DNA of 64,000 nt from Limiplasma sp034927815. GTDB lineage: Bacteria; Bacillota; Clostridia; Christensenellales; Aristaeellaceae. The stretch is taken from positions 1-64,000 of the forward strand of contig JAYFPK010000005.1 in the NCBI GenBank assembly GCA_034927815.1. Direction: 5' to 3'. Position numbers and translations under genes: made by a program. Below the pieces are notes generated by a model that made no database searches, was not told where the DNA came from, and saw nothing but the letters and a program-made list of their open reading frames with translations. Positions 60,156 to 64,000 of this stretch are shown in pieces. How positions within the stretch are numbered: the first letter of the stretch is position 1; every line of letters starts with the position of its first letter.

Positions 60156-60911
60156 ATGGCTCCCATTGCACCGGGCATCTGCCTGTATACCATCCGGCAC
60201 GCCTTTCAAAAGGACGCCGTCGATGCGCTCCAGCTGCTCGCCGCCGTTGGGTACCGTTCCGTGGAACTGTACGGCCCCTGTGACGCCTGCAATCCGCAGC
60301 AGCTGCGTGATGCCCTGGAAAGCAGCGGCCTGGCCCCGGTGGCATGGCATATGCGCTGGGAGGACCTGGCGCGGGAGGGCGCCATTCCCTCGTTGCAGGA
60401 CTGCGGCTGCCAAACCGTGGTGGTTTCCACGCTGTTTGGCGATCAGCGCATGCCCACCCGCGGCCAGTGGCTTGGCAAAATGGAGGAGATCAACCACCGG
60501 GCTGTCGAATTGGCCAAAGAAGGGCTCCGCCTGGGCTGCCATACCTCCGCCCTGGCCTTCTCCACCAGCGAAGGCGCCAGCTACTATGAGCTGATGCTGA
60601 ACCTGCTTTCCCCCAATGTCCTCATCGAGCTGGATACGGGGAACTGCTGCCAGGGCGGCTTTGATCCCGCCAAGGCCATCTCCATGTGCTGCACCCATCC
60701 CCTGTATCTGCATCTCAAGCCCTATTCCCCCGAAAAGCGCTACAACGTCGTGCTGGGAGAAAAGGCCGACGTGTGCGACTGGAAGGCGATCCTTGCCAGC
60801 GGGGAAGGCCGTGTGGAGCAATGGCTGCTGGAAGGCTCCTGCAACAGCCTGAATGAAATGCATGTGGCCTGTCTGAGCCTGGAGCATTTCAGGCGGCTGA
60901 TGGTCCCATAA
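60156..60911 (+). CDS. Sugar phosphate isomerase/epimerase-like protein (short, divergent)
   Basis: A 251-residue TIM-barrel protein, shorter than the other SIE proteins here (295-314). The fold is suggested by GICLYTIRHAFQKDAVDALQLLAAVGYRSVELYG at the start and by VLIELDTGNCCQGGF (Asp), LYLHLKPYS (His) and WLLEGSC (Glu). The usual first metal-binding Glu is not evident: the strand reads LGCHTSALAF. It may be inactive or use a different metal set. It follows a good promoter and precedes GH20 by 35 bases, so it may process the sugar freed by that enzyme. Confidence 0.7.
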   Translation: MAPIAPGICLYTIRHAFQKDAVDALQLLAAVGYRSVELYGPCDACNPQQLRDALESSGLAPVAWHMRWEDLAREGAIPSLQDCGCQTVVVSTLFGDQRMPTRGQWLGKMEEINHRAVELAKEGLRLGCHTSALAFSTSEGASYYELMLNLLSPNVLIELDTGNCCQGGFDPAKAISMCCTHPLYLHLKPYSPEKRYNVVLGEKADVCDWKAILASGEGRVEQWLLEGSCNSLNEMHVACLSLEHFRRLMVP

Positions 60912-60946
60912 AGGGTGACCCAATACCAACAAGAGAGGTGCCGGCC

Positions 60947-62761
60947 ATGATTCTGCTGCCCAAGCCACAAAAGTATCTTGCCCATGATGGAAACTTTTCC
61001 CTGACGCCCCACACCAAGATTGTCCTTCCCGTTCTTCCTTCCCCCATGGCCCGCACAGCCGCGCGGCAGCTTTGCGAGGAGGCCCTGCGTTTTGCGGGAT
61101 TGCGCCTGGAGATTCTCTGCGGCCAGCCGCGCAAGGGGGACATCCGCTTCGCCCTGTCCGGTTCGCTGCCCGCCCAGGGGTATACGCTGGCAATCGGAGC
61201 GGAGGGCATAGCGCTGTCGGGAGGCGGCGACGCCGGGCTGCTGCACGGCGTGCAAACGCTGCGCCAGGTCATCCGGCAATGCGGCTGCCTGCTTTCCTGC
61301 TGCCACATAGAGGATCAGCCGGCCTATGGCGAGCGCGGCTTTTATTATGACGTCTCCCGGGGGCGCATGCCCACCCTGGAAAGCCTGAAAAAATCCGCGG
61401 ATGACGCCTGTTTTTTCAAGCTGAACCAACTGCAGCTGTATGTGGAGCATACCTATCTTTTCAGGGACCTGTCCGAGGTGTGGCGGGTGGGCCGCCCCCT
61501 ACGGGCCGAGGAAATCATGGAGCTGGACGCCTACTGCGCGAACAGGGGGATCGAGCTGATCCCCTCCCTCTCCTGCTTTGGGCACCTGTTTGAGCTTTTG
61601 CACACCAAAACCTACCACGAGCTATGCGAGCTTCCCCAGGCGCTGGATATGCCCTCCACCATGCCCAACCGCATGCACCACCACACGCTCAATATCACGG
61701 ACCCCCGTTCCTTTGCCCTGGTCCGCGGCATGATTGACGAGTTCATGCCCCTGTTTTCCTCCCGCCGCTTCAACCTGTGCGCCGATGAAACCTTCGACCT
61801 GGGCAAGGGGCGGGGCAAGGCGCGGATGGAGGAAATCGGAGAGCGGAATTTCTACATCGGCTTTGTGAAGCAGCTATGCGAGCATATCGTTTCAAAGGGC
61901 CGCCAGCCCATGTTCTGGGGGGATATCGTCGTGCGCTTTGCCGACGCGCTCCGGGAACTGCCGCAAAACGTTATCTGCCTGAACTGGGGCTACAGCCCCC
62001 GGGAAACCGAGGACGCCACCCGCACGCTGGCGCAGGCGGGCGCCACCCAGTACGTATGCCCCGGCGTTGTGGGGTGGAACCAATGGATGAACCGCCTGGG
62101 GGACAGCTACGACAACATCTCCCGCATGGCCGAATACGGCAAAAGGCATGGCGCCATCGGCTTGCTCAATACGGACTGGGGGGACTACGGCCACATCAAC
62201 GACCCGCGCTTTTCGTTGCCCGGCCTCATCTACGGCGCTGCCTTGAGCTGGCAGCAGGAGGCCACCCCCTTCGACGAAATCAACGCCGATATTTCGCGGC
62301 TGTACTATCTTGATTCCAGCGGAAGCGCCGTAGGCCTGCTGGCCCGTATGCAGGAGCACACGGTTTATAGCTGGCGGATGCTGGTACACCACAAGGAATG
62401 GAGAAACGGAAGGCTGGAAGGCGAGGAAAGCAGCCCGCCCCTCGCCAAAGCAAAGCCGGAGCAGGTCCCCCAGGCCAATGCCGCCCTGGAGGACATCGCC
62501 GCCGGGATTCAGCGGTGCGGCCGCAGCATGGACACCTCCACCCGGGACATGGTGAGCGCATGGCTCATTGCCATGGAAGCGGTTTCCCTGTGGAACCGGG
62601 TGGGCGCAGCGGTTGCGAAGCAGGCCAAGGACCCGCCTCTCGCCTCCCGCCTGGAGAACTGGTTCTATCTTTACGAGGAAATGTGGCGCAGCGACTGCCA
62701 CGAATGTGAGCTTTGGCGGATTCGGGATATGGTCCATTGGTACGCGGACGAGCTTCGGTGA
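60947..62761 (+). CDS. Glycoside hydrolase family 20-type enzyme (beta-N-acetylhexosaminidase-like)
   Basis: A 604-residue enzyme. The N-terminal alpha/beta domain (residues 1 to about 120, MILLPKPQKYLAHDGNFSLTPHTKIVLP) is the GH20b-like domain, followed by the barrel beginning AYGERGFYYDVSRGRMPTLESLKK. The catalytic pair is D280-E281 in FNLCADETFDLG; retaining GH20 enzymes use Asp-Glu with the substrate acetamido group. There is no signal peptide, so it works on imported oligosaccharides. ATG at 60947 follows GAGAGGTG. It is co-transcribed with the SIE gene and converges on the FGGY kinase with a 33-base gap. N-acetylhexosamine release is the family reaction; the linkage is unknown. Confidence 0.84.
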   Translation: MILLPKPQKYLAHDGNFSLTPHTKIVLPVLPSPMARTAARQLCEEALRFAGLRLEILCGQPRKGDIRFALSGSLPAQGYTLAIGAEGIALSGGGDAGLLHGVQTLRQVIRQCGCLLSCCHIEDQPAYGERGFYYDVSRGRMPTLESLKKSADDACFFKLNQLQLYVEHTYLFRDLSEVWRVGRPLRAEEIMELDAYCANRGIELIPSLSCFGHLFELLHTKTYHELCELPQALDMPSTMPNRMHHHTLNITDPRSFALVRGMIDEFMPLFSSRRFNLCADETFDLGKGRGKARMEEIGERNFYIGFVKQLCEHIVSKGRQPMFWGDIVVRFADALRELPQNVICLNWGYSPRETEDATRTLAQAGATQYVCPGVVGWNQWMNRLGDSYDNISRMAEYGKRHGAIGLLNTDWGDYGHINDPRFSLPGLIYGAALSWQQEATPFDEINADISRLYYLDSSGSAVGLLARMQEHTVYSWRMLVHHKEWRNGRLEGEESSPPLAKAKPEQVPQANAALEDIAAGIQRCGRSMDTSTRDMVSAWLIAMEAVSLWNRVGAAVAKQAKDPPLASRLENWFYLYEEMWRSDCHECELWRIRDMVHWYADELR

Positions 62762-62794
62762 CGGCGCGCGCCTAGCCCCATCTCCACTGTCCGC

Positions 62795-64000
62795 TTAAAG
62801 GGAGCCCCCCTTGAGTTCCGCCAGTTCATCGGAAAGCCTTGCCAAATCCACCGTCCACCTCTTGTAAAACCCAAGCAGCCTTTCATAGAAGGCGGCGTTC
62901 CCCTCATCGGGCATGCTGGTTTCCTCCGCCTGGTGGCAGGCGGCGATGCGGTCATACCCTTCCCACAGGCCGCAAGCATTGGCTGCCAGCGCGGCGGCCC
63001 CCAGGGAGGCGGCGTTCTGGTCGATATTGGTTTTTAGCACCGGCATGTGATAGATATCCGCGAAAATCTGCCGCCATAGCTTGCTCTTGCTTCCCCCGCC
63101 GCACAGGAGCATGCCGCCGGATATCTTCACCTGCCCCGAGAGGACGTCCAGCGTGCTGCGCAACGACAGCGCAATGCCCTCCATCACAGCCCGCACAAGG
63201 TCCTCCCGGGTGTTGCGAAGGGTCAGGCCCATGAAGCCGCCCATGAGGCCGACGCTGGGCTCCTGGGCGCTGCCCCCCGCAAGGGTCGGGTTGAACAGCA
63301 CGCCGTTGCTGCCCGGAGGCACCGCCGCCGCCATGGCGTTCATCCGGTCATAGGCATCCACATCCGCCTTGAGATCCCGGCACAGGTGGTCCCTTGCCCA
63401 GCGGAAGGAGTTTCCGGCGGAAAAGATGGAAACCGCGCTGGTGTAATACCCCTTCTTTGCATGGGCAAAGACAAAGGGGCGCGTGGCGGGATCCACGATG
63501 GGCTCCCTGGACGTAACGGCAATCCAGCTGGACGACCCCAGGGAGGTATAAACGCTCCCTTCCGCAAGCCCCGTGGAGCCGAGGGCCATGCAGGCGTTGT
63601 CAACCGCCCCGCAGGCGACGATGGTTCCCGGGGCAAGGCCCGTCTCCTTTGCCGCGGCCTGTGTCACGGCCCCCGCAATGCCGTCCGAAGGGATGATGTC
63701 CGGAAAAATCTCCTTCCCAATCCCGGCAGCCTCAAAGAAACGCTCCTCATAGCGCCATGCCTTCAGGTTAAACACGCCAAAGCCCGACGCATAGGAGGGA
63801 TCGGTGCACATATGGCCCGTGAGGCGGTAGTTGATGTAGTCCTTGGAGCCCAGAACCCTTTGAATCCGGGAAAACAGCTCCGGCTGGCGCTCTTTGTACC
63901 ACATCAGCTTCAAAACGGTATAGGTTTCGGCGGGGTCGCCGTTGCCTGTGGTGCGGTACCAGTCTTCATAGGAGAGGTCTTTGAAGAAACGCCCGGTTTG
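62795..64000 (-). CDS. FGGY-family carbohydrate kinase, xylulokinase-like (partial)
   Basis: The C-terminal 401 residues of a sugar kinase; the reading frame runs off the window without a start, so about 100 N-terminal residues are missing. Visible parts are GSKDYINYRLTGHMCTDPSYASGFGVFN, the hinge IVACGAVDNACMALGSTG, GVLFNPTLAGGSAQEPSVGLMGGF, and the FGGY signature GGMLLCGGGSKSKLWRQIFADIYHMPV near the end. These match xylulokinase-type FGGY enzymes. It is transcribed toward GH20 and its promoter lies outside the window. The substrate could be a pentulose or another keto-sugar made by the SIE enzymes. Confidence 0.88.
   Translation of the reverse strand, partial: QTGRFFKDLSYEDWYRTTGNGDPAETYTVLKLMWYKERQPELFSRIQRVLGSKDYINYRLTGHMCTDPSYASGFGVFNLKAWRYEERFFEAAGIGKEIFPDIIPSDGIAGAVTQAAAKETGLAPGTIVACGAVDNACMALGSTGLAEGSVYTSLGSSSWIAVTSREPIVDPATRPFVFAHAKKGYYTSAVSIFSAGNSFRWARDHLCRDLKADVDAYDRMNAMAAAVPPGSNGVLFNPTLAGGSAQEPSVGLMGGFMGLTLRNTREDLVRAVMEGIALSLRSTLDVLSGQVKISGGMLLCGGGSKSKLWRQIFADIYHMPVLKTNIDQNAASLGAAALAANACGLWEGYDRIAACHQAEETSMPDEGNAAFYERLLGFYKRWTVDLARLSDELAELKGGSL

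Overview
The window looks like chromosomal DNA of an anaerobic, GC-rich Bacillota (Clostridia-type) carbohydrate fermenter. The reasons are strong Shine-Dalgarno sequences, many ATGA/TGATG gene overlaps, pyruvate formate-lyase with its activase, an orphan radical SAM enzyme, and LacI, DeoR and ROK regulators. There is almost nothing but sugar uptake and catabolism, and no rRNA, tRNA, insertion sequence, phage or CRISPR signature was seen. All four solute-binding proteins carry signal-peptidase-I type leaders without a lipobox cysteine, which is unusual for a classical monoderm Firmicute.

Layout. (a) 1-700: non-coding, two copies of a GC-rich repeat; a third inverted copy lies at 14.0-14.3 kb. 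(b) 702-12708, all minus strand: DeoR regulator, a Gld-type ABC-2 exporter (ATPase, permease, GldG-like, DUF4340), a sugar isomerase/epimerase (SIE), an Rbs-type sugar ABC importer and a NagB-like deaminase. (c) 12909-21575: a divergent Gfo/Idh/MocA oxidoreductase, deoC, and a plus-strand operon of ROK kinase, two oxidoreductases and three SIE proteins. (d) 21584-31437, minus strand: LacI regulator, maltodextrin ABC importer, secreted GH13 amylase, malQ and glycogen/maltodextrin phosphorylase. (e) 31774-36339: pflB-pflA and a convergent orphan radical SAM gene. (f) 37060-44867, minus strand: a second Rbs-type importer bracketed by two paralogous oxidoreductases, plus an SIE and a DeoR regulator. 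(g) 45.4-46.2 kb: a decayed ROK gene that still has its terminator. (h) 46409-64000: a glycan locus with SIS isomerase, D-aminoacylase-type amidohydrolase, two LacI regulators, GH4, Lpl/Ytc-type ABC importer, BadF-type kinase, cytoplasmic GH9, SIE, GH20 and a partial FGGY kinase.

How it fits together. Regions d and e make a route from starch-like polymer to acetyl-CoA and formate: secreted amylase, importer, MalQ and phosphorylase, then Pfl. Regions b, c and f are oxidoreductase plus SIE modules of the kind used for inositols, rare sugars and keto-sugars; their substrates cannot be read from sequence. Region h resembles a beta-linked, probably amino-sugar-containing glycan pathway with its own promoter and operator network: LacI-type palindromes sit at or just downstream of the predicted transcription starts.

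Promoters, operators and hairpins were located by eye and are predictions. Start codons were moved from the longest reading frame where a Shine-Dalgarno sequence or gene overlap argued for it.
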